Shown here: piece by piece, positions 8,165 through 18,500 of the stretch
Layout: the number at the start of each line of letters is the position of its first letter
How positions within the stretch are numbered: position 1 is the first letter of the stretch
Assembly (NCBI GenBank): GCA_016721875.1
Contig: JADKHG010000003.1
Location: forward strand, 62,001 to 126,000
DNA: 64,000 nt
Direction of reading: 5' to 3'
Source of the DNA: Sphingomonadales bacterium
GTDB taxonomy: Bacteria; Pseudomonadota; Alphaproteobacteria; Sphingomonadales; Sphingomonadaceae
Position numbers and translations under genes: made by a program
The notes under the pieces: model-generated
The model's input: the letters and a program-made list of their open reading frames with translations, nothing else
The model's database searches: none
Told to the model about the DNA's origin: nothing

Positions 8165-9370
8165 ATGCGCGACAATTATCTCTTCACCTCTGAGTCTGTT
8201 TCAGAAGGCCATCCCGACAAAGTCTCTGACCAAATCAGCGACGCTATTGTCGACCTGTTCCTGTCGAAAGACCCCGAAGCGCGCATCGCTTGCGAAACAC
8301 TGACCACGACCCAGCTCGTTGTCCTTGCCGGCGAAATCCGCTGCAAGGGCGTTTACGAAAATGGCGCTTGGGCACCCGGCGCGAAAGAAGAGATTGAAGC
8401 AACCGTCCGCCGTACCGTCAAGGAAATCGGCTATGAGCAGGATGGTTTCCACTGGGAAACGCTGACCTTCATGAACAACCTGCACGGCCAGTCTGCGCAT
8501 ATCGCCCAAGGCGTCGATGCCAGCGGTAACAAGGATGAAGGTGCGGGCGACCAGGGGATCATGTTCGGTTACGCAACTGACGAAACCCCTGACCTGATGC
8601 CCGCAACGCTGGATTACAGCCACAAAATCCTCGAGCGTATGGCCGCCGATCGTCATTCGGGTGCCGCGCCCTTCCTTGAACCCGATGCCAAAAGCCAGGT
8701 GACCTTGCGCTATGAAGGTAGCCTGCCGGTCGCCGCGACTGCTATCGTTGTTTCGACCCAGCACGCCCCCGGCTATGATCAGGGCGAGAAGGAAGCCGAA
8801 CTGCACGCCTATGTGAAGCGAGTGATTGCAGAAACGCTGCCTCCCGTGCTGCTGCGCGAAACCGAATATCACATCAACCCGACCGGCAGCTTTGAAATTG
8901 GCGGCCCCGATGGCGACGCTGGCCTCACCGGACGTAAGATCATTGTCGACACCTATGGCGGTGCAGCACCCCACGGCGGCGGCGCGTTTTCGGGCAAAGA
9001 TCCGACCAAGGTTGATCGTTCTGCGGCCTATATCACCCGCTATCTCGCCAAGAACATCGTTGCCGCTGGCCTTGCAACACGCTGCACGATCCAGCTGGCC
9101 TATGCCATTGGTGTTTCCAAGCCACTGTCGCTTTATGTCGATACGCATGAAACCGGCACCATTGGTGATGACAAGATCGAAGCCGCGATCATGGGCATCG
9201 AAAAGCTCGGTGGCCTGACTCCGCGCGCGATCCGCACCCATCTGGGTCTCAACAAGCCGATCTATCGCAAGACCGCTGCCTATGGCCATTTCGGTCGCAA
9301 GGCCGAAGGCGACAGCTTCCCGTGGGAGCGCACCGATCTGGTTGATGATTTGAAGGCGGCGCTAGCTTAA
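8165..9370 (+). CDS. metK: S-adenosylmethionine synthetase
   Basis: Cytosolic tetrameric enzyme making AdoMet from methionine and ATP. It is 401 residues, normal for the family. Visible motifs are EGHPDKVSDQISDAIVD (methionine/ATP site) at the N-terminus, GAGDQGIMFGYA (signature 1), and GGGAFSGKDPTKVDRS (the phosphate-binding loop with catalytic Lys and Asp). The start MRDNYLFTSES follows GGAAAAACC; an in-frame TTG 18 bases upstream is unlikely. It is a single gene followed by a gene on the opposite strand. Likely controlled through the palindrome at 8106-8121. I found no SAM riboswitch pattern in the short leader. Confidence 0.97.
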   Translation: MRDNYLFTSESVSEGHPDKVSDQISDAIVDLFLSKDPEARIACETLTTTQLVVLAGEIRCKGVYENGAWAPGAKEEIEATVRRTVKEIGYEQDGFHWETLTFMNNLHGQSAHIAQGVDASGNKDEGAGDQGIMFGYATDETPDLMPATLDYSHKILERMAADRHSGAAPFLEPDAKSQVTLRYEGSLPVAATAIVVSTQHAPGYDQGEKEAELHAYVKRVIAETLPPVLLRETEYHINPTGSFEIGGPDGDAGLTGRKIIVDTYGGAAPHGGGAFSGKDPTKVDRSAAYITRYLAKNIVAAGLATRCTIQLAYAIGVSKPLSLYVDTHETGTIGDDKIEAAIMGIEKLGGLTPRAIRTHLGLNKPIYRKTAAYGHFGRKAEGDSFPWERTDLVDDLKAALA

Positions 9371-9392
9371 CCAGCCCCCGCCGCCTCCAACT

Positions 9393-9800
9393 CTATTTCC
9401 AACTCGCAAGAATCGCCCCGGCCAGAATATGGCCGACCAAAAGATGTGCACTATCGATCAGGCTGATTGTGCTGCCCCCAACACCATAAACCCAACCATA
9501 CCAAATGGCTGGGATGGCAGAGGCAAAGGCGACCACTGCAGCCCATTTGATGCCATTACCGATTCCGCTGACATTGCCCCATTTAAACAATATGGCCAGA
9601 CCGATGGCTGTCATGATCGGCATGATCGGGCTATATGGCATCCGTGTCATTCCAACCGCATCAGCCTGTTCTTTGGTAATGCCCGACATTGCCATCCAGC
9701 TTTCGGGTGCAATCAGCATTCCATAAATTACGAACCCGACAAGATAGATCGCGATTGCTGCCACCAAAATGGCGAGCAAGTTCATTCCTGAAATTCGCAT
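9393..9800 (-). CDS. DUF1761 family membrane protein
   Basis: This 135-residue protein has four predicted helices: MNLLAILVAAIAIYLVGFVIYG, a segment around MPIMTAIGLAILF, a third around AAVVAFASAIPAIWYGWVYG, and a C-terminal one ending LVGHILAGAILASW. The layout matches DUF1761, whose function is unknown. The start at 9800 is preceded by GGGAGAAG at good spacing; longer in-frame starts run into the trmB gene on the opposite strand. It is convergent with metK and divergent from trmB. Confidence 0.8.
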   Translation of the reverse strand: MRISGMNLLAILVAAIAIYLVGFVIYGMLIAPESWMAMSGITKEQADAVGMTRMPYSPIMPIMTAIGLAILFKWGNVSGIGNGIKWAAVVAFASAIPAIWYGWVYGVGGSTISLIDSAHLLVGHILAGAILASWK

Positions 9801-9918
9801 TTTACTTCTCCCTCTCTCACTCCGCCATCTTGATATCATGATCTCCTCTGGCTGTAAAATCGGCGAGCGACACGGCACCGACTTGCAAAACCCGCCGCGC
9901 TTCGCCAAGGCGCCCGCC

Positions 9919-10630
9919 ATGACTGCGCACAAGGAAGGTGATCCGACAACGCTCAACCGGCTCTATGGCCGGGCGAAGGGCAAAAAGCTGCGCACGCACC
10001 AGCAGCATCTGGTTGACCATTTGCTGCCGCAAATTTCGGTTCCTCTTGACGGAGCTGTCGCCGCCGAAGTGCTGTTCGGCTATGATCGGCCGTTGCATTT
10101 TGAAATCGGCTTCGGCGGCGGGGAGCATATGGCTTACCGCGCCAATATGCTGCCTGATCATGGCTTTATCGGCTGTGAGCCCTTTGAAACCGGCGTTGCG
10201 CAGGCACTGAGCCACGTTGAGAATTATGAAGGGCTGGGGCCGCTCGGCAATATCCGTCTGCACATGGGCGATGCTCTGGAGGTGCTGACGCGCATTCCCG
10301 ATGATTCATTAAGCTTTGTCTATCTGTTGCATCCCGACCCGTGGCCGAAAGCCCGTCATGCCAAACGGCGGATGATGAACGACGGCCCGGTCGATTTGAT
10401 CGCGGCCAAGTTGAAGCCCGGCGGCGAATTCCGTTTGGCACTGACCATGCAATCTATTTGCGCCATGCGTTAATGGTGATGCAGCGCCACAGGCACCAGT
10501 TTGAATGGCTATGTGAAAACCTGGCGATTTCCAAAAGCGTCCCGGAGGCTGGCCCGAAACCCGCTATGAGGCGAAAGCCCGCAATGTGTATGGCCATGAG
10601 GTCTGGTATTTTCGCTATCGCAAAATATGA
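9919..10630 (+). CDS. trmB: tRNA (guanosine(46)-N7)-methyltransferase, two frameshifts
   Basis: Methylates G46 of tRNAs with AdoMet. Motifs are the AdoMet-binding HFEIGFGGGEH and the family hallmark LLHPDPWPKARHAKRR. The reading frame is broken twice. One base (A) is missing near 10440, where EFRLATDHAIYLRHAL should follow, and one C is missing near 10520, where the frame should read CENPGDFQKRPGGWPETRYEAKA. With both restored the gene has 238 codons and ends ...EVWYFRYRKI at 10630, the normal TrmB length and ending. I regard these as base-call errors. The start at 9919 (MTAHKEGDPTTLNRLYGR) is the conserved one; an earlier ATG at 9838 is possible. Confidence 0.85.
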
Positions 10631-10907
10631 CTTTGCGACGCTTCAAATACACGTTTGAATAAATTGGAGCAGTCTTGCTTTTGAAAACCGGAGCAGGGAG
10701 CATAGTCTGCTGGTCGGGTCAGGCTCTGCCAATCGGCGTCGATTGTCTGGAGATGGCATAGTCACCGATCAACACTTTAGTGGGTAAAGAAGCAAACTGC
10801 ATTTGCGGGTCATTGGCAATTTACAAAAATTTAAGGAGCATATGCAAATCGTTAACCATTATCTGTTTTAGAATTGCCCAATCTCATGGGGTAACAGGAA
10901 TAGTCAT
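10631..10907. other. AT-richer intergenic region before the giant surface-protein gene
   Basis: This 277-base gap has no supportable ORF. It is more AT-rich than its surroundings and should hold the promoter of the surface-protein locus; the gene is preceded by AACAGGAATAGTCAT, a usable ribosome site. I could not assign an operator or a confident -35/-10 pair. Confidence 0.5.
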
Positions 10908-12494
10908 ATGGTTGGTAACGATGCAGGGCTGATTGCGGATCGCCCATCGACGCATAGCGCGGTGCTTCACCAACTTGCCTTGCGGACCTTGACGGTTTCG
11001 TTTTTCCTGCTCACGCTATTGTTCGCTTTTGCCGCCAATCCGGCACGCGCCAACCAAGTCCCGGCTTCTTCGACGGGCGCTGGCCCGGTCGTCAAAACCT
11101 ATCCTGCTTCGGCTTTGACCATGACCATGGCGATAAGCGGCAACACCACCATAGGTGTCGCCGATGGCGTATTGAACGGTTATGGCGGGGTGGTCAGCAC
11201 ACAGCTTAGTCCACCAATTGCTCCGACGAGCAAAGGTTTACAGATCCTTACGAGTGCGGCTGGGTGTAATGCCACAGTTGCGATATGCTCCAATCGCGGC
11301 ACGATGACGCTGACATTTTCTAGGGCAGTGACAAATCCTGTATTGCATTTGTCGGGACTGGGCGGAAATTCTTCTCTCGGTGCTAACCTGTCGAATTTCG
11401 GAAGTCGCTATGTCATAACCAGCGCAACCGGTCCGACGACGTCACCGACATTCACGCTGCTAAATGGCAATGCCAATTTTTCGTTGATCTCTACTACAAC
11501 TGCTGGTGCAACAACTGCAAATGGCGGCACGACCTGCGGCACAGCTCCCGTGGCAGGTTGCGGGAGTGTGCGGATCAACGGAACGGTGACTTCGGTGACG
11601 TTCCGCATTGACCTGGTGATGAGCGGCAACTGGACCAACACTAGTGCGAGTGCGCAGGATGGCGTCGGCCTGACGGTTTCTGTCGATGAGGATTTCGGCG
11701 ATGCGCCAACCAGCTATGAAAGCGGCGCAGTCGCCAGCCACATAGTCGGCAGCGTCTTTTTGGGATCGTCGCTCTCGGCAGACAATGCGAATGTCACCAA
11801 CCCCGGCACGCTGACGCCCAGCCCCTTGGCCAATGCCAACGCGGCAAGCGATAGCGACAATGGCGTAACACTTCCCACCTTGTCGCGTACCATATCCTCT
11901 AACATCGACGTCGCGGTAACCGGCAGCGGTGGGCGACTGCAGGGCTGGATCGATTGGGCCGATGATGGCAACTTCTCCGCAGCCGGCGATCGGATTGCCA
12001 ACAATGCCATCGACGGTGGTGCAGGTGATGCCGATGGCGTCGTGAACGGCGTGATCCGTATCGCCGTAACCCCTCCTGCAACGTCCGCGACTACGCCGAC
12101 CATTGCCCGTTTCCGCTATTCCACAACCGCAGGGTTGGGCGTCAGCGGCTTGGCGGCCGACGGCGAGGTTGAGGATTATGAAGTCACCATCTTGCGAACC
12201 GCCGAATTGGCAATGGTCAAAACCAATAGCGCCTCCAACGTCGTTAGCGGCAGCACCACCACCTATACGCTGACTGTCACCAACAATGGTTCTGACAACG
12301 TAACCGGCGCAGTGGTAACCGACACGCCGGTGTCAGGCCTCAATTGCCCGGCAGCAAACACTGTGACGATCACCGGCAGTGGAATTCCAGCGGGCAGTTT
12401 CACCGTAGCCAATCTTACCGGCGCTGGCATTACGCTCGGCACCTTGAATGTCGGCCAATCGGCCGTCCTCACCTTTACCTGTAACGTGCCTTGA
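10908..12494 (+). CDS. Giant surface protein, N-terminal part (signal peptide, CshA-like, GEVED and DUF11 domains)
   Basis: The open frame has 528 residues. Residues 1-49 look like a signal peptide with an extended N-region (TVSFFLLTLLFAFAANPARA, then NQVP). Residues about 50-255 are Thr/Ser/Gly-rich beta structure resembling the non-repetitive domain of CshA-type fibrillar adhesins. From residue 258 (DEDFGDAPTSYESG) to about 424 is a GEVED-type domain with DWADDGNFSAAGD and the closing GEVEDYEV. A DUF11 domain starts at about 430 but stops at LTFTCNVP, lacking its last strand. The missing strand appears at the start of the next open segment. A single missing base near 12488-12491 would join the two, so this is probably the head of one giant protein rather than a complete gene. 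The product is expected at the cell surface. Confidence 0.8.
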   Translation: MVGNDAGLIADRPSTHSAVLHQLALRTLTVSFFLLTLLFAFAANPARANQVPASSTGAGPVVKTYPASALTMTMAISGNTTIGVADGVLNGYGGVVSTQLSPPIAPTSKGLQILTSAAGCNATVAICSNRGTMTLTFSRAVTNPVLHLSGLGGNSSLGANLSNFGSRYVITSATGPTTSPTFTLLNGNANFSLISTTTAGATTANGGTTCGTAPVAGCGSVRINGTVTSVTFRIDLVMSGNWTNTSASAQDGVGLTVSVDEDFGDAPTSYESGAVASHIVGSVFLGSSLSADNANVTNPGTLTPSPLANANAASDSDNGVTLPTLSRTISSNIDVAVTGSGGRLQGWIDWADDGNFSAAGDRIANNAIDGGAGDADGVVNGVIRIAVTPPATSATTPTIARFRYSTTAGLGVSGLAADGEVEDYEVTILRTAELAMVKTNSASNVVSGSTTTYTLTVTNNGSDNVTGAVVTDTPVSGLNCPAANTVTITGSGIPAGSFTVANLTGAGITLGTLNVGQSAVLTFTCNVP

Positions 12495-12508
12495 GCGAGG
12501 CGGCGGAG

Positions 12509-15500
12509 ATGAAACCGATGACAATGCGCAGCTTTTTTGCCAAGGCAATTACCGGGCTTCTGCCGGTTTTTGCTATTCTGGCTCCGGTCACCGCGCAGGC
12601 ACAAAACGCCGTCAACACGGGCCATGTGGCCGTGCCGTCGGGCTTCTTCGATCCTGATACCAGCAACAATGATTCAACCGATACGGATGTCATTGACCGC
12701 GTCAGCGACCTGACGATCAGCAAAACCGATGGTGTAACGAGCGTCAATTCGGGCGATTCAACAACCTATACCATTACCGTAACCAATAACGGACCTTCTT
12801 CGGTTACCGGTGCCATTCTTTCCGATCCGGTTGTTGCCGGACTGAACGTTACAGCTGTTGCTTGCGCCGGAACACCGGGCCAGTGCGTCACTGCGCCGTC
12901 CGTGGCACAGCTGCAATCGGGTACATTCGCATTGCCAACGCTTGCGTCGGGGCAGAGCTACAGTATCACTGTTACCGCCACTGTTACCGCAGCCAGCGGC
13001 TCGCTGGACAATGTCGCTACCATCGCAGTCCCAACGGGCACGACCGATCCGACTCCTGGCGACAATAGTGCAACGGACACCAACACGGTTGTACCGTTAC
13101 CGGTACTGACCCTTGTGAAGTCCGTGGTCAACACGGGTGGCGGCACAGCGGCGGCGAGCGCATGGACGCTCAGCGCCACAGGTCCGTCTACGATTTCGGG
13201 CGTGACCGGCAATGCAGCTGTTACAAATGCTACAGTCAGTGCAGGCGCCTATTCGCTGGCCGAAACCGGAGGCCCATCAGGCTACACCGCGTCAACCTAT
13301 TCCTGTGTCGTCGGTGCTGCCCCCGCTGTGGCGGGCAACAGTGTTGCTCTTGTGCATGGCGACGTTGCCACCTGCACGATCACCAATACATTCCAACCCG
13401 CGCCAGCCCTGACCGTCGTCAACTCGGCAACACCACCGGCAACATTGGCAGTCGGTCAGAAAATCACTTACAGCTTTGCCGTCGAAAATACTGGCAACGT
13501 CCAGATGACTGGTATCGTTGTTAACGATGCGCAACTCGATGCTGCGGCCACATGCCTTGCAACGACGCTTGCACCGGGGGCGACGACAAGCTGTTCTGGC
13601 GAACACACCATCACGCAGGCCGATATCGACGCGGGAGGCGTTCCCAACTCGGCAACCGTGTCAGGTAATCCGCCGACAGGACCGATCACGACCAGTATGC
13701 CGTCAACAACGAATACCCCGATCGCAGCAGCGCCTGCGCTCACCCTCGACAAGCAGGCGCCCACCGGCAGCCTCACCGTCGGCTCGACCCTGACCTACAC
13801 GGTCGTCGCCACCAACGCGGGCAACATCACCCAGAGTGCGGTCACGGTCAGCGATCCCATGCTCACACCGGGCTCGACCACCTGGCAACCCGGCAACGCT
13901 GCTCCGGGCGCACGCACCCTCACCGGTACCTATGTCGTCCAGCAGAGCGATGTCGACGCGGGCAAGTTGACACACCGCTTCGGTCGCCTCGACCCAGGTC
14001 ACAACACCGGTCACCACAGCGTCTCGACCCGATCGCAGCAGCGCCTGCGCTCACCCTCGACAAGCAGGCGCCCACCGGCAGCCTCACCGTCGGCTCGACC
14101 TGACCTACACGGTCGTCGCCACCAACGCGGGCAACATCACCCAGAGTGCGGTCACGGTCAGCGATCCCATGCTCACACCGGGCTCGACCACCTGTGCAAC
14201 GCTCGCTCCGGGCGCCATGCACCCTCACCGGTACCTATGTCGTCCAGCAGAGCGATGTCGACGCGGGCAAGATTGACAACACCGCTTCGGTCGCCTCGAC
14301 CCAGGTCACAACACCGGTCACCGACAGCGTCTCGACCCCGATCGCAGCAGCGCCGCGCTCACCCTCGACAAGCAGGCGCTCACCGGCAGCCTCACCGTCG
14401 GCTCGACCCTGACCTACACGGTCGTCGCCACCAACGCGGGCAACATCACCCAGAGTGCGGTCACGGTCAGCGATCCCATGCTCACCGGGCTCGACCACCT
14501 GTGCAACGCTCGCTCCGGGCGCCACATGCACCCTCACCGGTACCTATGTCGTCCAGCAGAGCGATGTCGACGCGGGCAAGATTGACAACACCGCTTCGGT
14601 CGCCTCGACCCAGGTCACAACACCGGTCACCGACAGCGTCTCGACCCCGATCGCAGCAGCGCCTGCGCTCACCCTCGACAAGCAGGCGCCCACCGGCAGC
14701 CTCACCGTCGGCTCGACCCTGACCTACACGGTCGTCGCCACCAACGCGGGCAACATCACCCAGAGTGCGGTCACACGCAGCGATCCCGAGCTCACACCGG
14801 GCTCGACCACCTGTGCAACGCTCGCTCCGGGCGCCATGCACCCTCACCGGTACCTATGTCGTCCAGCAGAGCGATGTCGACGCGGGCAAGATTGACAACA
14901 CCGCTTCGGTCGCCTCGACCCAGGTCACAACACCGGTCACCGACAGCGTCTCGACCCCGATCGCAGCAGCGCCTGCGCTCACCCTCGACAAGCAGGCGCC
15001 CACCGGCAGCCTCACCGTCGGCTCGACCCTGACCTACACGGTCGTCGCCACCAACGCGGGCAACATCACCCAGAGTGCGGTCACGGTCAGCGATCCCATG
15101 CTCACACCGGGCTCGACCACCTGTGCAACGCTCGCTCCGGGCGCCACATGCACCCTCACCGGTACCTATGTCGTCCAGCAGAGCGATGTCGACGCGGGCA
15201 AGATTGACAACACCGCTTCGGTCGCCTCGACCCAGGTCACAACACCGGTCACCGACAGCGTCTCGACCCCGATCGCAGCAGCGCCTGCGCTCACCCTCGA
15301 CAAGCAGGCGCCCACCGGCAGCCTCACCGTCGGCTCGACCCTGACCTACACGGTCGTCGCCACCAACGCGGGCAACATCACCCAGAGTGCGGTCACGGTC
15401 AGCGATCCCATGCTCACACCGGGCTCGACCACCTGTGCAACGCTCGCTCCGGGCGCCACATGCACCCTCACCGGTACCTATGTCGTCCAGCAGAGCGATG

Positions 15501-18500
15501 TCGACGCGGGCAAGATTGACAACACCGCTTCGGTCGCCTCGACCCAGGTCACAACACCGGTCACCGACAGCGTCTCGACCCCGATCGCAGCAGCGCCTGC
15601 GCTCACCCTCGACAAGCAGGCGCCCACCGGCAGCCTCACCGTCGGCTCGACCCTGACCTACACGGTCGTCGCCACCAACGCGGGCAACATCACCCAGAGT
15701 GCGGTCACGGTCAGCGATCCCATGCTCACACCGGGCTCGACCACCTGTGCAACGCTCGCTCCGGGCGCCACATGCACCCTCACCGGTACCTATGTCGTCC
15801 AGCAGAGCGATGTCGACGCGGGCAAGATTGACAACACCGCTTCGGTCGCCTCGACCCAGGTCACAACACCGGTCACCGACAGCGTCTCGACCCCGATCGC
15901 AGCAGCGCCTGCGCTCACCCTCGACAAGCAGGCGCCCACCGGCAGCCTACACCGTCGGCTCGACCCTGACCTACACGGTCGTCGCCACCAACGCGGGCAA
16001 CATCACCCAGAGTGCGGTCACGGTCAGCGATCCCATGCTCACACCGGGCTCGACCACCTGTGCAACGGCTCGCTCCGGGCGCCACATGCACCCTCACCGG
16101 TACCTATGTCGTCCAGCAGAGCGATGTCGACGCGGGCAAGATTGACAACACCGCTTCGGTCGCCTCGACCCAGGTCACAACACCGGTCACCGACAGCGTC
16201 TCGACCCCGATCGCAGCAGCGCCTGCGCTCACCCTCGACAAGCAGGCGCCCACCGGCAGCCTCACCGTCGGCTCGACCCTGACCTACACGGTCGTCGCCA
16301 CCAACGCGGGCAACATCACCCAGAGTGCGGTCACGGTCAGCGATCCCATGCTCACACCGGGCTCGACCACCTGTGCAACGCTCGCTCCGGGCGCCACATG
16401 CACCCTCACCGGTACCTATGTCGTCCAGCAGAGCGATGTCGACGCGGGCAGATTGACAACACCGCTTCGGTCGCCTCGACCCAGGTCACAACACCGGTCA
16501 CCGACAGCGTCTCGACCCTGATCGCAGCAGCGCCTGCGCTCACCCTCGACAAGCAGGCGCCCACCGGCAGCCTCACCGTCGGCTCGACCCTGACCTACAC
16601 GGTCGTCGCCACCAACGCGGGCAACATCACCCAGAGTGCGGTCACGGTCAGCGATCCCATGCTCACACCGGGCTCGACCACCTGTGCAACGCTCGCTCCG
16701 GGCGCCACATGCACCCTCACCGGTACCTATGTCGTCCAGCAGAGCGATGTCGACGCGGGCAAGATTGACAACACCGCTTCGGTCGCCTCGACCCAGGTCA
16801 CAACACCGGTCACCGACAGCGTCTCGACCCCGATCGCAGCAGCGCCTGCGCTCACCCTCGACAAGCAGGCGCCCACCGGCAGCCTCACCGTCGGCTCGAC
16901 CCTGACCTACACGGTCGTCGCCACCAACGCGGGCAACATCACCCAGAGTGCGGTCACGGTCAGCGATCCCATGCTCACACCGGGCTCGACCACCTGTGCA
17001 ACGCTCGCTCCGGGCGCCATGCACCCTCACCGGTACCTATGTCGTCCAGCAGAGCGATGTCGACGCGGGCAAGATTGACAACACCGCTTCGGTCGCCTCG
17101 ACCCAGGTCACAACACCGGTCACCGACAGCGTCTCGACCCCGATCGCAGCAGCGCCTGCGCTCACCCTCGACAAGCAGGCGCCCACCGGCAGCCTCACCG
17201 TCGGCTCGACCCTGACCTACACGGTCGTCGCCACCAACGCGGGCAACATCACCCAGAGTGCGGTCACGGTCAGCGATCCCATGCTCACACCGGGCTCGAC
17301 CACCTGTGCAACGCTCGCTCCGGGCGCCACATGCACCCTCACCGGTACCTATGTCGTCCAGCAGAGCGATGTCGACGCGGGCAAGATTGACAACACCGCT
17401 TCGGTCGCCTCGACCCAGGTCACAACACCGGTCACCGACAGCGTCTCGACCCCGATCGCAGCAGCGCATGCGCTCACCCTCGACAAGCAGGCGCCCACCG
17501 GCAGCCTCACCGTCGGCTCGACCTGACCTACACGGTCGTCGCCACCAACGCGGGCAACATCACCCAGAGTGCGGTCACGGTCAGCGATCCCATGCTCACA
17601 CCGGGCTCGACCACCTGTGCAACGCTCGCTCCGGGCGCCACATGCACCCTCACCGGTACCTATGTCGTCCAGCAGAGCGATGTCGACGCGGGCAAGATTG
17701 ACAACACCGCTTCGGTCGCCTCGACCCAGGTCACAACACCGGTCACCGACAGCGTCTCGACCCCGATCGCAGCAGCGCCTGCGCTCACCCTCGACAAGCA
17801 GGCGCCCACCGGCAGCCTCACCGTCGGCTCGACCCTGACCTACACGGTCGTCGCCACCAACGCGGGCAACATCACCCAGAGTGCGGTCACGGTCAGCGAT
17901 CCCATGCTCACACCGGGCTCGACCACCTGTGCAACGCTCGCTCCGGGCGCCACATGCACCCTCACCGGTACCTATGTCGTCCAGCAGAGCGATGTCGACG
18001 CGGGCAAGATTGACAACACCGCTTCGGTCGCCTCGACCCAGGTCACAACACCGGTCACCGACAGCGTCTCGACCCCGATCGCAGCAGCGCCTGCGCTCAC
18101 CCTCGACAAGCAGGCGCCCACCGGCAGCTTCACCGTCGGCTCGACCCCTGACCTACACGGTCGTCGCAACAAACGAGAGCAACATCACCCAGAGTGCGGA
18201 CACGGTCAGCGATCCCATGCTCACACCGGGCTCGACCACCTGTGCAACGCTCGCTCCGGGCGCCACATGCACCCTCACCGGTACCTATGTCGTCCAGCAG
18301 AGCGATGTCGACGCGGGCAAGATTGACAACACCGCTTCGGTCGCCTCGACCCAGGTCACAACACCGGTCACCGACAGCGTCTCGACCCCGATCGCAGCAG
18401 CGCCTGCGCTCACCTCGACAAGCAGGCGCCCACCGGCAGCCTCACCGTCGGCTCGACCCTGACCTACACGGTCGTCGCCACCAACGCGGGCAACATCACC

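Noticed and set aside
8201..9289. Long (362-codon) minus-strand ORF opposite metK
   Set aside because: It mirrors a strongly conserved gene in a high-GC genome, with no ribosome site and no family resemblance.
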